A DNA stretch of 64,000 nucleotides, taken from Flavobacteriaceae bacterium (GTDB lineage: Bacteria; Bacteroidota; Bacteroidia; Flavobacteriales; Flavobacteriaceae). Each line of letters begins with the position of its first letter. The stretch's first letter is position 1. Position numbers and translations under genes: made by a program. The notes under the pieces were generated by a model, which was not told the origin of the DNA, searched no databases, and saw only the letters and a list, made by a program, of their open reading frames with translations. The stretch lies in NCBI GenBank assembly GCA_013214065.1, contig JABSPK010000016.1:1-64000 (forward strand). Reading direction: 5' to 3'. Shown here piece after piece: positions 6,003 through 13,454 of the stretch.

Positions 6003-8189
6003 ATGCCAAAAATGAGATTTGACGCCTTGGCCGATAGCCACAAACGACGGGCCATTGAAATTGAGGAAATGGGCAAACGCTCCGATTTGTTCGCGAAATA
6101 CGTCTTCAACGACGATAAAATGCTGCAGTTTTTGACCGACGAGGCTTATAAAAAGGTCAAGGCGGCTATTTTCTCCGGTAGTAAGATCGATCGCAAGATC
6201 GCTGATCAAGTCGCCGAGGGCATCAAGGCCTGGGCCCTTTCGATGGGGGCGACCCACTATACCCACTGGTTTCAGCCCTTAACAGGTCAGACCGCTGAAA
6301 AACACGATGCTTTTTTCGACCTATTGGCCGATGGTCGGGCGATAGAAAAGTTCGGCGGTGGGCAGTTGGTACAACAAGAACCCGATGCCTCTAGTTTTCC
6401 TAGTGGTGGCCTGCGAAATACCTTCGAAGCGCGAGGGTATACGGCATGGGATCCGACATCACCGGCCTTCATATACAAAACCACACTTTGCATACCGACC
6501 ATCTTCGTTTCCTATACCGGAGAGGCTTTAGACAATAAAGCTCCCTTACTTCGAGCACTACATGCGGTTGATCAGGCGGCCACGGCCGTAGCCCAATATT
6601 TCGATAAGAACGTCAGAAAGGTCAATGCGACCCTGGGTTGGGAACAGGAGTACTTTTTGGTCGATAAGGCCTTGGCACAGTCACGTCCCGACATTTTGAT
6701 GACCGGGCGAACCTTGATCGGAAATTCTGCGGCCAAGGGGCAACAATTGGACGACCATTACTTCGGCGTAATTCCCAGTAGGGTGTTGAGTTTCATGAGC
6801 GAACTGGAACAAGTATGTACCGGTTTGGGTATTCCGGTCAAGACACGGCACAATGAGGTTGCCCCGAACCAATTTGAACTGGCCCCTGTTTTTGAGGAAG
6901 CCAACCTATCGGTCGATCATAACCTCTTATTGATGGATGTGATGGATGAGATCGCCGATGCCCATGGATTCAAAGTGTTGTTCCATGAAAAGCCCTTCGC
7001 CGGCATGAACGGATCGGGCAAGCACAACAACTGGTCCTTGGCCACCGATACGGGTACCAATTTATTGAGCCCCGGAACTACCCCCATGAAGAACCTCCAG
7101 TTTTTGACGTTCTTCGTCAATACGATCAAAGCGGTCGACAGCTATGAGGAACTGCTGCGTTCTTCGATCGCTTCGGCCAGCAATGACCACCGCCTTGGCG
7201 GGCATGAAGCACCACCCGCGATCATTTCGATCTTCATTGGCCACCAACTGGGCGATGTACTTGACGAATTGGAAGGGGTGTCCAAAGGAAAGCTGTCACC
7301 CCAAGAGAAAACCGAACTCAAATTGAACGTCGTCGGGAAGATTCCCGAGATCCTTTTGGATAACACCGACCGCAACCGTACCTCACCTTTCGCCTTTACC
7401 GGCAACAAATTCGAGATCCGCGGGGTCGGAGCCAAGATGAACTGCGCCAAACCCATGACGGTTTTGAACACCATCGTGGCCCAGCAATTAACGGATTTCA
7501 AAAAAGAGGTCGATGCCTTGATCGACAAAAAGAAATTGAAAAAGGATGAAGCGGTCTTCAATGTACTGAGGGAGTATATCAAGACTTCCAAACGCATTCG
7601 TTTCGATGGGGATGGCTACAGCTTCGAATGGAAGGAAGAAGCCAGAAGAAGAAAACTGAGTAATAATAAGTCGACCCCTGAGGCCCTTCAGGTATTGACT
7701 TCGAAAGAAAGCATCGCCTTATTCAAGAGCATGGCCGTGATGAGCGAGGTGGAACTCTCGGCACATCAAGAAGTCGAATTGGATAATTACGTATTCCATT
7801 TGCAGATCGAAGGGCGTATTTTAGGGGAATTGGTCTACAACCACATCCTACCCTCAGCGGTCAAATACCAGAACCTGTTGCTGCAGAACGTAACCGGCCT
7901 TAAAGAGGTATACGGAGCCGCACACAAGACGATGACCGAACCCCAATTGAATATCTTGGAGCAGATCGGCGAGCATATGGTGGCCATCAAAAAGTTGACC
8001 GATAGCATGATCGAAACCAAGGAACGGGCCGAGAATATGGCGACCATAGCCAAAAAGGCCCAAGCCTACTGCAACAATGTCAAGCCGTTTTTCGATCAGA
8101 TCCGCGAACATGCCGATGGGCTCGAACGGGTGGTGGCCGACGACCTTTGGCCGTTGACGAAATACCGCGAGTTATTGTTCGTAAAATAA
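6003..8189 (+). CDS. glnN: Glutamine synthetase type III
   Basis: A 728-aa cytosolic glutamine synthetase of the GSIII class, which is common in Bacteroidota and cyanobacteria. The length is right for the class. The N-terminal GSIII-specific domain (about 1-170) is followed by the catalytic domain, with GWEQEYFLVD as the glutamate/metal strand, NEVAPNQFELAP, NGSGKHNNWSL as the ATP/metal loop, and NDHRLGGHEAPPAI. A C-terminal helical extension (about 620-728) completes it. The ATG at 6003 follows an AT-rich leader with a near-consensus TAATATTTG at 5942-5950. Having GSII and GSIII back to back suggests two assimilation enzymes used under different nitrogen conditions. Confidence 0.96.
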   Translation: MPKMRFDALADSHKRRAIEIEEMGKRSDLFAKYVFNDDKMLQFLTDEAYKKVKAAIFSGSKIDRKIADQVAEGIKAWALSMGATHYTHWFQPLTGQTAEKHDAFFDLLADGRAIEKFGGGQLVQQEPDASSFPSGGLRNTFEARGYTAWDPTSPAFIYKTTLCIPTIFVSYTGEALDNKAPLLRALHAVDQAATAVAQYFDKNVRKVNATLGWEQEYFLVDKALAQSRPDILMTGRTLIGNSAAKGQQLDDHYFGVIPSRVLSFMSELEQVCTGLGIPVKTRHNEVAPNQFELAPVFEEANLSVDHNLLLMDVMDEIADAHGFKVLFHEKPFAGMNGSGKHNNWSLATDTGTNLLSPGTTPMKNLQFLTFFVNTIKAVDSYEELLRSSIASASNDHRLGGHEAPPAIISIFIGHQLGDVLDELEGVSKGKLSPQEKTELKLNVVGKIPEILLDNTDRNRTSPFAFTGNKFEIRGVGAKMNCAKPMTVLNTIVAQQLTDFKKEVDALIDKKKLKKDEAVFNVLREYIKTSKRIRFDGDGYSFEWKEEARRRKLSNNKSTPEALQVLTSKESIALFKSMAVMSEVELSAHQEVELDNYVFHLQIEGRILGELVYNHILPSAVKYQNLLLQNVTGLKEVYGAAHKTMTEPQLNILEQIGEHMVAIKKLTDSMIETKERAENMATIAKKAQAYCNNVKPFFDQIREHADGLERVVADDLWPLTKYRELLFVK

Positions 8190-8198
8190 GGGGATAGG

Positions 8199-8229
8199 TT
8201 GTGCTTTTTTGGGTGGATGCTTACTTTTG
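8199..8229 (+). promoter_or_regulatory. Promoter directly abutting a start codon
   Basis: A -33 TTG at 8199-8201 is separated by 20 bases from -7 TACTTTTG at 8222-8229, matching the Bacteroidota consensus in both parts and in spacing. The ATG of the next gene is 4 bases beyond the final G, which places the expected transcription start on the A of the ATG. Confidence 0.65.
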
Positions 8230-8232
8230 GGA

Positions 8233-9219
8233 ATGCAATTGACCCTTCAAGACCTCGAGGCCGCCAAACGGCGTATCGATCCGTACATCAACAAGACCCG
8301 GATATTCAGTTCATCATTGCTCAATGACTGGCTGGGCCATGAGATTTTCTTTAAGTGTGAGAATTTCCAGAAAATAGGGGCCTTCAAGGCGCGAGGAGGT
8401 GTCAATACCGTGGCTTGGCTCCAAGAAACCGGTCAGACCCCACAACATATCGTGGCCAACAGCTCGGGCAACCATGCCCAGGCCGTGGCCTATGCAGGCA
8501 AGCAATTCGGCATTCCGACGACGATTTTCATGCCTGAGTATTCCTCTCAAGTAAAAATCCAGGCGACCCGATCCTATGGTGCAGAAGTGGTGTTGAGCAA
8601 AGACCGCGATATTACGGATGCCTTGGTCAGGGAAGCGGCTGAAAAGGAGGGCACGTACTGGATACCACCCTTCAACCATGAACAGGTGATTTGCGGTCAA
8701 GGAACCGCGGCCTTGGAAGCTTTGGGCGAACTAGGGCCTATTGATGCCGTTTTTACCCCTTGTGGTGGTGGCGGGCTTACCTCAGGTACCCTGATCGCTA
8801 CACGGGCCTTGGCCCCGGAGGCCAAAATGATTGGGGTCGAACCCCTGAACGCGAACGATGTGGCCGAATCGTTACGCACCGGAACCATACAGCGCCTGCC
8901 GGGTGTACCCGATACCTTGGCCGATGGCGCCATGACCATGGCCACCGGTGAAATTACCTTTGAATACCTCAAACAATTGGACGGGTTTTACGAAATCGAG
9001 GAAACCTATATTTTGTATTGGACACAGTGGTTGACCCATTTATTGAAATGCCGTATCGAACCGACCTGCGCCATGCCGATGGAAGCCATGCGCCGATGGT
9101 TGCGACCCAGAACATCGAAACAACGGGTGCTGATGATCGTTTCCGGGGGTAACGTCGATCAGCCGACCACCCAAAAGATCTGGGCGAAGGACTTTCTCGA
9201 CGAGCGGCCCTCACTTTAA
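8233..9219 (+). CDS. PLP-dependent threonine/serine ammonia-lyase or serine racemase-like enzyme
   Basis: Fold-type II PLP enzyme of 328 aa. The PLP lysine is Lys52 in KIGAFKARG, the substrate-binding loop SSGNHAQ is at 77-83, and the phosphate-binding glycine loop CGGGGLTSG is at 177-185. It lacks the C-terminal regulatory ACT-like domain of biosynthetic IlvA. It therefore belongs with catabolic threonine dehydratases, serine racemases and hydroxyaspartate dehydratases, which sequence alone cannot separate. The start at ATG 8233 matches the family N-terminus; an upstream in-frame ATG at 8209 precedes the promoter. Its last 4 bases overlap the end of the opposite-strand DUF1080 gene. Confidence 0.9.
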   Translation: MQLTLQDLEAAKRRIDPYINKTRIFSSSLLNDWLGHEIFFKCENFQKIGAFKARGGVNTVAWLQETGQTPQHIVANSSGNHAQAVAYAGKQFGIPTTIFMPEYSSQVKIQATRSYGAEVVLSKDRDITDALVREAAEKEGTYWIPPFNHEQVICGQGTAALEALGELGPIDAVFTPCGGGGLTSGTLIATRALAPEAKMIGVEPLNANDVAESLRTGTIQRLPGVPDTLADGAMTMATGEITFEYLKQLDGFYEIEETYILYWTQWLTHLLKCRIEPTCAMPMEAMRRWLRPRTSKQRVLMIVSGGNVDQPTTQKIWAKDFLDERPSL

Positions 9220-9989
9220 CTGGGGATCTCTCGGATCTTCATATTGCGGAACCATACTTCAAAATACCAATTCTGCAACGCGATTTTCCCCTTCGTGGCC
9301 TGTCCGAAGGCCGGGAACCTCGAAAAGCCATTGGCATCCACTTTGGACCTCCATAAGCTACTTGAAAAGTCTTCGGTAGCGGTCAGTTTTCCGTTCAGGT
9401 AAAACTCGATCTTGCCTTGCTGTTGAACGATCCGCGAGTGGTTCCATTGTCCCGCCGGATTAGCCTCTACCGTATTCAGCTGTTCCGAAAACCCATAGAG
9501 GCAACCGGGGTGTTTTACCGCGACATCGGTATCCATGTGGGAAGGTTCCAACAATTGGTACTCCGGACCGGTCTGATAAGCCGTGGCGTACTCCGGTGCT
9601 TCTTGCACATTGATGAAAATGCCGCTATTGCCTCGGGTGGCGATTTTCCAATCAAAGGCCAGTTCGTAATCTTGGAAATCTTGATCGGTCACCAAATCCC
9701 CATGAACGCGGTTTTCGTCGGTTGCATTGCAGAACAGTGTACCGTCACGAACTTCCCAAGCGGAAAGGGCCGTAGAATCGGCCTTGTTATACAAATGCCA
9801 GCCATCAAGGGTCTCCCCATCGAACAACAACCGCCAGCCCTGTTCTTTTTCGATAGTGAACAATTGGTTGTGTACTTTGTTCGCTTCGGCCAATTTCTTG
9901 GTCTGCCAGGGGGTTTCGGTTTCTTTTCCTTGTTCTTTACAGGAAGCTAGTACCAAGAATACCGAAAGGAAGATGGTAGTTCTATACAT
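9216..9989 (-). CDS. DUF1080 / 3-keto-disaccharide hydrolase-type lipoprotein
   Basis: A 257-aa exported protein with a lipoprotein signal (FLVLASC, Cys17). The body is a DUF1080 domain: WRLLFDGETLDGWHLYNK, then a jelly-roll with RGNSGIFINVQE, EYQLLEP, WNHSRIVQQQGKIEFYLNGK and FRNMKIREI at the end. DUF1080 proteins are predicted periplasmic or cell-surface sugar-active enzymes, and some members cleave 3-keto-glycosides. No sugar oxidoreductase or SusCD pair is next to it, so the substrate is open. It converges on the dehydratase gene with a 4-base overlap. Confidence 0.9.
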   Translation of the reverse strand: MYRTTIFLSVFLVLASCKEQGKETETPWQTKKLAEANKVHNQLFTIEKEQGWRLLFDGETLDGWHLYNKADSTALSAWEVRDGTLFCNATDENRVHGDLVTDQDFQDYELAFDWKIATRGNSGIFINVQEAPEYATAYQTGPEYQLLEPSHMDTDVAVKHPGCLYGFSEQLNTVEANPAGQWNHSRIVQQQGKIEFYLNGKLTATEDFSSSLWRSKVDANGFSRFPAFGQATKGKIALQNWYFEVWFRNMKIREIPS

Positions 9990-10053
9990 TTTTGAATGGG
10001 ATTGGAATTCGATTTAAAGGTATTAAATTTCCAAAACGCAAAAAGCAATTTCC

Positions 10054-10061
10054 TATTTTTG
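10054..10061 (+). promoter_or_regulatory. -7 promoter element
   Basis: TATTTTTG, a full TAnnTTTG match 15 bases before the ATG of the purM-like gene. No -33 element was recognised. Confidence 0.5.
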
Positions 10062-10075
10062 CGCAAAAGCGGACT

Positions 10076-11257
10076 ATGGCCTCAGCAACGAGTAAACGGT
10101 ATGCCCAACGAGGGGTTTCGGCAGCAAAGGAAGATGTGCACAATGCGATCAAAAACATCGATAAGGGCCTTTTCCCCAAAGCGTTTTGCAAGATCGTGCC
10201 CGATTACCTGACAAGGAGCGATGCCCATTGCCTGGTCATGCATGCCGATGGGGCCGGCACCAAGTCGTCCTTGGCGTATCTATACTGGAAGGAAACCGGT
10301 GATCTTTCGGTTTGGAAAGGCATTGCCCAAGACGCTTTGATCATGAACATCGATGATCTTATCTGTGTCGGAGCCACCGATGACATCTTGTTGTCGTCGA
10401 CTATTGGCAGAAATAAAAACCGCGTTCCCGGCGAAGTCATCTCCGCGATCATCAATGGTACCGAAGAATTGATTTCCGACTTGAAACGACACGGGGTCAC
10501 TATCCATTCAACCGGAGGGGAGACGGCCGATGTAGGCGATTTGGTCCGAACGATCATCGTCGATTCGACCGTGACGGCCCGAATGAAGCGTGAAGACGTT
10601 ATCGATAACGCGAACATCCAAGCTGGCGATGTGATCGTCGGTTTGGCCTCTTATGGCCAGGCCAGTTATGAATCCGAATACAACGGAGGTATGGGGAGCA
10701 ACGGCCTGACCTCGGCACGCCATGATGTGTTTTCAAAATATTTGGCCACGACCTATCCGGAAAGCTTCGATGCCGAAGTTCCTGAAGATTTGGTCTATTC
10801 GGGTCAAAAGCGATTGACCGATGCGGTTCAAGATGCGCCGCTCGATGCCGGCCGCCTGGTATTATCACCGACGCGCACCTATGCCCCGATCGTTAAAAAA
10901 ATCCTTTCGAAGTATTCCGCCGATACCATTCATGGTATGGTGCATTGCAGTGGAGGCGCCCAAACAAAGATCCTGCATTTCGTCGATGATGTGCATGTCA
11001 TCAAAGACAACCTATTGCCCGTACCGCCCCTGTTCCGCTTGATCCAAGAGCAATCCGGAACCGATTGGAAGGAAATGTACCAGGTCTTCAATTGTGGCCA
11101 TCGATTGGAGCTTTATGCGGATCCAAAGAGCGCTGACGACTTGATCGCTATTTCCAAATCCTTTGGGGTCGATGCCCAGGTCATCGGTAGGGTGGAAGCC
11201 CATGCTGAGAAAAAATTGACGATCCGCAGCGAATTCGGCACTTTCGAATATCAATAA
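10076..11257 (+). CDS. purM: Phosphoribosylformylglycinamidine cyclo-ligase (AIR synthetase)
   Basis: Fifth step of purine synthesis, FGAM + ATP to AIR. The protein is 393 aa, longer than the ~345 aa E. coli enzyme but usual for Bacteroidota. Visible PurM features are YAQRGVSAAKEDV at the start, the HADGAGTKSSLAYLYW nucleotide/substrate region, GGETADVGDLV, and the CSGGAQTKIL and FNCGHRLELY segments of the C-terminal domain. I use ATG 10076, immediately after a -7 promoter element. A reading frame from 9992 would add 28 basic residues encoded upstream of the promoter. Confidence 0.9.
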   Translation: MASATSKRYAQRGVSAAKEDVHNAIKNIDKGLFPKAFCKIVPDYLTRSDAHCLVMHADGAGTKSSLAYLYWKETGDLSVWKGIAQDALIMNIDDLICVGATDDILLSSTIGRNKNRVPGEVISAIINGTEELISDLKRHGVTIHSTGGETADVGDLVRTIIVDSTVTARMKREDVIDNANIQAGDVIVGLASYGQASYESEYNGGMGSNGLTSARHDVFSKYLATTYPESFDAEVPEDLVYSGQKRLTDAVQDAPLDAGRLVLSPTRTYAPIVKKILSKYSADTIHGMVHCSGGAQTKILHFVDDVHVIKDNLLPVPPLFRLIQEQSGTDWKEMYQVFNCGHRLELYADPKSADDLIAISKSFGVDAQVIGRVEAHAEKKLTIRSEFGTFEYQ

Positions 11258-11358
11258 CCGCCTGCTTCGAAACTCCACCGCTGTTGGTATCTTTACCGGG
11301 GTTTCCATACGAAAATCCCTTTGTTAGCGTTTAAAGGTAAACCCCAAATGAAAACGCT

Positions 11359-11790
11359 ATGGAAAGAAAACAATTCCTAAAAAGTCTTGGAGCCGGAGCC
11401 GCTTTCGCGGTCACCTTCCCTTGTTTACATGGATGTTCGACCGATAGTGAGGAACTGGAGACCTTTCCGATTCCCGAAGGTGTCGATTTCACTGTCGATT
11501 TAACTTCCGCTGAAGCTGCCCCACTGGCCGATAACGGTGGGTTCATCCGAACGAATTTCGTCGTCATCGCCAGAAACTTACAGGGTGAATTGGTCGCTGC
11601 CAGTCAGATATGCAGTCACCAGCAGACCGAAGAGGTCCGTTTTACTACCGAAGAAGGGGGTATTTTCCTTTGTTCGACCCACGGATCGCGCTTCGACCAA
11701 AACGGAACCCCGATAAACACCATTACCAGCAACCCTTTGAAGATCTTCAATGTGGAGCAAAATGGTGACATCCTTCGCATTTTTGAATAA
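11359..11790 (+). CDS. Envelope Rieske [2Fe-2S] protein
   Basis: A 143-aa exported ferredoxin-like protein. The N-terminus (MERKQFLKSLGAGAAFAVTF) looks like a short signal anchor with a possible lipobox ending at Cys26. The cluster ligands are all present: Cys85-x-His87 (CSH) and Cys105-x-x-His108 (CSTH), followed by GSRFDQNGTPI. No quinol-oxidising partner (cytochrome b) or oxygenase domain is adjacent, so this is a stand-alone one-electron carrier. It heads a tight same-strand run with thioredoxin, ApbE, DUF4266 and DUF3570 and is separated by 6 bases from the next gene, which argues for a shared envelope redox role. Confidence 0.9.
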   Translation: MERKQFLKSLGAGAAFAVTFPCLHGCSTDSEELETFPIPEGVDFTVDLTSAEAAPLADNGGFIRTNFVVIARNLQGELVAASQICSHQQTEEVRFTTEEGGIFLCSTHGSRFDQNGTPINTITSNPLKIFNVEQNGDILRIFE

Positions 11791-11796
11791 CCTACC

Positions 11797-12240
11797 ATGC
11801 GAAGAGGGGCCCTTATACTTTTCGTATTGCTTTGTGCTGCACAGGTTTTGACCGCACAAGAATGGACCAGCAGCTATGAAGAAGCCTTGCAACAGGCCAA
11901 GACCCAAGACAAGCCATTGATTTTGGTCTTCTCGGGCTCTGATTGGTGTGCCCCATGCAAACGGTTGGAACGTGAGGTTTGGCAGTCGGAAACCTTCAAG
12001 CAATATGCCCAAGACCATTATGTGTTGTACAAGGCCGATTTTCCCCGAAAAAAGAAAAACCAGTTACCTTTAGAAAGGCGCAATGCCAACAAGTCCCTGA
12101 TAGAACGATTCAATACGAAAGGGTTCTTTCCTTTGGTCGTGGTCATGGATGGTAGTGAAAACGTCTTGGGGAAGACAAGCTATCAACGTATGAAACCCGA
12201 TAAATACATCAAATTGTTGAATTCGTATACGAATCGGTGA
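11797..12240 (+). CDS. Periplasmic thioredoxin-family protein
   Basis: A 147-aa protein with a cleavable signal peptide (about 1-20, ending VLTAQ) and one thioredoxin domain. The redox motif is WCAPC with Cys51 and Cys54, followed by KRLEREVW. The usual cis-Pro is probably the Pro in GFFPLVVV. The length and the ALQQAKTQDKPLILVF pattern place it with the DsbD-gamma/YyaL-like thioredoxins often called thioredoxin_7. Its stop codon overlaps the GTG start of apbE (GTGA), so the two are co-translated. It could keep the CGC cysteines of the DUF4266 lipoprotein reduced; that link is inference from position. Confidence 0.88.
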   Translation: MRRGALILFVLLCAAQVLTAQEWTSSYEEALQQAKTQDKPLILVFSGSDWCAPCKRLEREVWQSETFKQYAQDHYVLYKADFPRKKKNQLPLERRNANKSLIERFNTKGFFPLVVVMDGSENVLGKTSYQRMKPDKYIKLLNSYTNR

Positions 12241-13229
12241 AAAGAGCGGTCTTTCTTTATTGTCTCGTCCTCGCTGGACTGTGTCACGCACAGCAGCGGT
12301 TGGTGACGGTCAAGAAGACCCTCAAACTCATGGGTACGCGTTTCGAATTGACCGTGGTGGCCTCTTCAGAGCAAATCGGGTACATCAATATTGATGAAGC
12401 TGTTGCCGAAATCACGCGTATCGAGCGGATGATCTCCTCTTGGGATCCCGATTCCGAAACCTCGAGGATCAATGAAAATGCGGGCATCCGTCCGGTGAAG
12501 GTGAGTCCTGAACTTTTTCAGTTGATCGAAAGGGCAAAAAATATCTCAGAAATCACCGGAGGTGCTTTTGACATCAGTTATGCTTCCATGGACCGTCTTT
12601 GGAAATTCGATGGCAGTATGACCCAAATGCCCAGTGAAGAAGCCATCAAGGCCAATATTGCCAATATAGGTTATGATGCCATTGAACTCGATCCCGATGC
12701 CATGACCGTTTTTTTGCGGCGCAAAGGAATGAAAATCGGGTTTGGAGCTATCGGAAAGGGCTATGCCGCCGATAAGACCAAAGAGCTTCTCGTTTCCAAA
12801 GGAGTGCCCGGTGGGATCATCAACGCTTCAGGCGATTTAACGACCTGGGGTACCAAGGCTACAGGAGAGAAATGGATGGTCGGCATTGCCAACCCTATGG
12901 GCAAAAATCGGGTGTTCAGTTGGTTGCCCGTGGTTGAATCGTCAGTGGCCACCTCGGGCAATTACGAAAAATTCATCGAATTCGATGGCAAAAGGTACTC
13001 ACACATAATCGATCCCCGCAGCGGCTATCCAACACGGGGTATCCGTAGTGTGTCCTTGTTTTCAAAAAGCGCTGAACTATGCGACGCATTGGCTACGGCG
13101 GTATTCATAATGGGCAAGGACAGTGGCATCCATTTGATCAATCAGATCGATGGTACCGAAGTGGTCGTCGTCGATAGTAACAATAAAATCCATAAGAGTT
13201 CCGGTATCGTATTCGATACCTCAAAATAG
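12237..13229 (+). CDS. apbE: FAD:protein FMN transferase (ApbE)
   Basis: Exported 330-aa enzyme that transfers FMN from FAD onto a Ser/Thr of target proteins, Mg-dependent. The signal peptide spans about 1-18. Family features are LMGTRFELTV (31-40), SSWDPDSETSRIN (67-79), GAFDISYAS (109-117), GAIGKGYAADK (170-180), INASGDL (195-201) and the catalytic/metal segment HIIDPRSGYP (256-265). The start is GTG at 12237, overlapping the thioredoxin stop. Known acceptors (NqrC, RnfG, FMN-binding domain proteins with SGAT/SGAS-type sites) are absent from the window, so its target is either one of its unusual neighbours or encoded elsewhere. Confidence 0.95.
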   Translation: MKRAVFLYCLVLAGLCHAQQRLVTVKKTLKLMGTRFELTVVASSEQIGYINIDEAVAEITRIERMISSWDPDSETSRINENAGIRPVKVSPELFQLIERAKNISEITGGAFDISYASMDRLWKFDGSMTQMPSEEAIKANIANIGYDAIELDPDAMTVFLRRKGMKIGFGAIGKGYAADKTKELLVSKGVPGGIINASGDLTTWGTKATGEKWMVGIANPMGKNRVFSWLPVVESSVATSGNYEKFIEFDGKRYSHIIDPRSGYPTRGIRSVSLFSKSAELCDALATAVFIMGKDSGIHLINQIDGTEVVVVDSNNKIHKSSGIVFDTSK

Positions 13230-13235
13230 ACCGGT

Positions 13236-13445
13236 ATGAAAAGAATAATCCCAATAGTGCTTTTACTCGCAATGGCCTCCTCCTGCGTCGCGGTGCGTGA
13301 GTATGACAAGGTGTATCTCAATGATGCCGAAATGAAGCTCAGCTTGAAGGGAATGGAGCGTTTCGAGACCACCTTCCAAATTTACCGCGAGGGTGCCTCA
13401 GGGGCGAATGGTGGTAAGACCGGTGGTGGTTGTGGATGCAATTAA
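13236..13445 (+). CDS. DUF4266 mini-lipoprotein with Gly-Cys tail
   Basis: A 69-aa lipoprotein. The signal ends in the lipobox ASSC with Cys17, so the mature chain is about 53 residues. It contains an acidic/hydrophobic stretch (VYLNDAEMKLSLKGMERFE), a YREGAS segment and a glycine-rich tail ending GGGCGCN with Cys66 and Cys68. From memory, this Glu-Ser-Gly-rich stretch and CGCN terminus are the hallmark of DUF4266. The two tail cysteines could bind metal, form a redox pair or be modified; none is shown. It lies 6 bases after apbE and 9 bases before the DUF3570 barrel gene, and the three families are known to co-occur. Confidence 0.85.
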   Translation: MKRIIPIVLLLAMASSCVAVREYDKVYLNDAEMKLSLKGMERFETTFQIYREGASGANGGKTGGGCGCN

Positions 13446-13454
13446 ACAAGATAG

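Noticed and set aside
11359-11790. Rieske protein as part of a cytochrome bc complex
   Set aside because: No cytochrome b or c1 gene is adjacent and the protein is too short to carry the usual membrane anchor plus extended loop.
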